From Sedimentisphaerales bacterium (GTDB lineage Bacteria > Planctomycetota > Phycisphaerae > Sedimentisphaerales > Anaerobacaceae), in NCBI GenBank assembly GCA_030630905.1, contig DAOVMB010000202.1, positions 1 to 5,592 of the forward strand: DNA of 5,592 bases, written 5' to 3'. The notes under the pieces are model-generated. The model was not told the origin of the DNA. It did not search any database and was given only the letters and a program-made list of their open reading frames with translations. Within the stretch, counting starts at the first letter, position 1. Each line of letters starts with the position of its first letter. Positions 5,281-5,592 of this stretch are shown piece after piece. The position numbers were made by a program, and so were the translations under genes.

Positions 5281-5592
5281 TTAATGGACTTGGCCATCCC
5301 TGTCGGGATTGCTATTGCCCACATGTATGTGCAGGTGGGTGATAGCTTCGTGACCATGTTCATTGCTGCGTTTTACCGTAGCTATATAATGACCGGGTTT
5401 CTTGTAACGATGTGTAGTGACGGCATAACCTTCTGGATTGTGTACTTGAACGTTGCCATCCGACCGTACAGTTACTTTTGGACTGCCGTCCCCGAAGTCC
5501 CAGACCTCGCTGCCGTAAGTAGTACGGAAAGAACGCACCTTGAAGGTGATTTCGTCGCCGGGCTTAATATCGAACGTGGGGTAATAGGCCGC
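5281..5592 (-). CDS. C-terminal fragment of a PKD-domain protein, N-terminus outside the window
   Basis: The frame is open from the window edge to a TAA at 5283-5281, giving 103 residues with no start inside the window. An in-frame GTG at 5538 is not needed, since the fold begins before it (TFDIKPGDEITFKVRSF, residues 6-22). VWDFGDGSP (30-38) is the hallmark of PKD domains, and HRYKKPGHYIATVKRSNEHG (61-80) is the typical HxYxxPGxYxVxxxxxN strand pair, ending with THLHIHVG. PKD domains are immunoglobulin-like modules of secreted or surface proteins and often sit beside a hydrolase or binding domain. Here the domain ends the protein, followed by a short polar tail. An insert (about 39-56) between the two motifs makes the loop longer than usual. 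The main function lies in the unseen part, so no product name is possible. Confidence 0.85.
   Translation of the reverse strand, partial: AAYYPTFDIKPGDEITFKVRSFRTTYGSEVWDFGDGSPKVTVRSDGNVQVHNPEGYAVTTHRYKKPGHYIATVKRSNEHGHEAITHLHIHVGNSNPDRDGQVH

Overview
The window looks like a piece of chromosome from a Gram-negative-type environmental bacterium, most likely a planctomycete (Phycisphaerae or Sedimentisphaerales style) or a relative. This assignment is an inference. It rests on a large one-component-like BlaR1 protein carrying a TolB-type propeller, an exported ADP-ribosylglycohydrolase of a type I associate with planctomycetes, a PKD-domain protein, a heptad TTTGAAA repeat, and many short GC-rich palindromes between genes. 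No rRNA, tRNA, transposase or CRISPR is present to confirm it.

All four genes I can support lie on the minus strand, so the window is best read from right to left. At the right edge (5281-5592) is the C-terminal end of a protein with a PKD fold, closed by an intrinsic terminator (5214-5232). A gene-free stretch of about 600 bases follows (4672-5280). It holds several palindromes of two families, cccagc/gctggg and ccgcc/ggcgg, and two adjacent hairpins near 4777-4819.

The central unit is a two-gene operon. A BlaI/MecI-family repressor (4226-4606) is followed after 2 bases by a 971-residue BlaR1-like M56 metalloprotease (1308-4223). The receptor keeps the membrane protease half of BlaR1, but twelve SPDG-type repeats (probably two six-bladed propellers) replace the penicillin-binding sensor domain. 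Upstream of the repressor there is a good sigma70-like promoter with two copies of a BlaI-type operator, one between the -35 and -10 elements and one near the transcription start. The simplest model is a self-regulated circuit: the outer propeller senses something, the inner zinc protease is activated, the repressor is inactivated and the operon is derepressed. No beta-lactamase gene is visible, so the signal and any further targets are unknown.

After the receptor comes a gap of about 395 bases (913-1307) with two terminator-like hairpins in tandem, an 18-base inverted repeat joining them, a candidate promoter and a 16-base-pair inverted repeat next to the next ribosome binding site. The leftmost gene (1-912, running off the window) encodes the first 304 residues of a membrane-anchored or exported ADP-ribosylglycohydrolase-family protein. 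Because of the terminators and its own leader, it is probably transcribed separately from the blaI-blaR pair.
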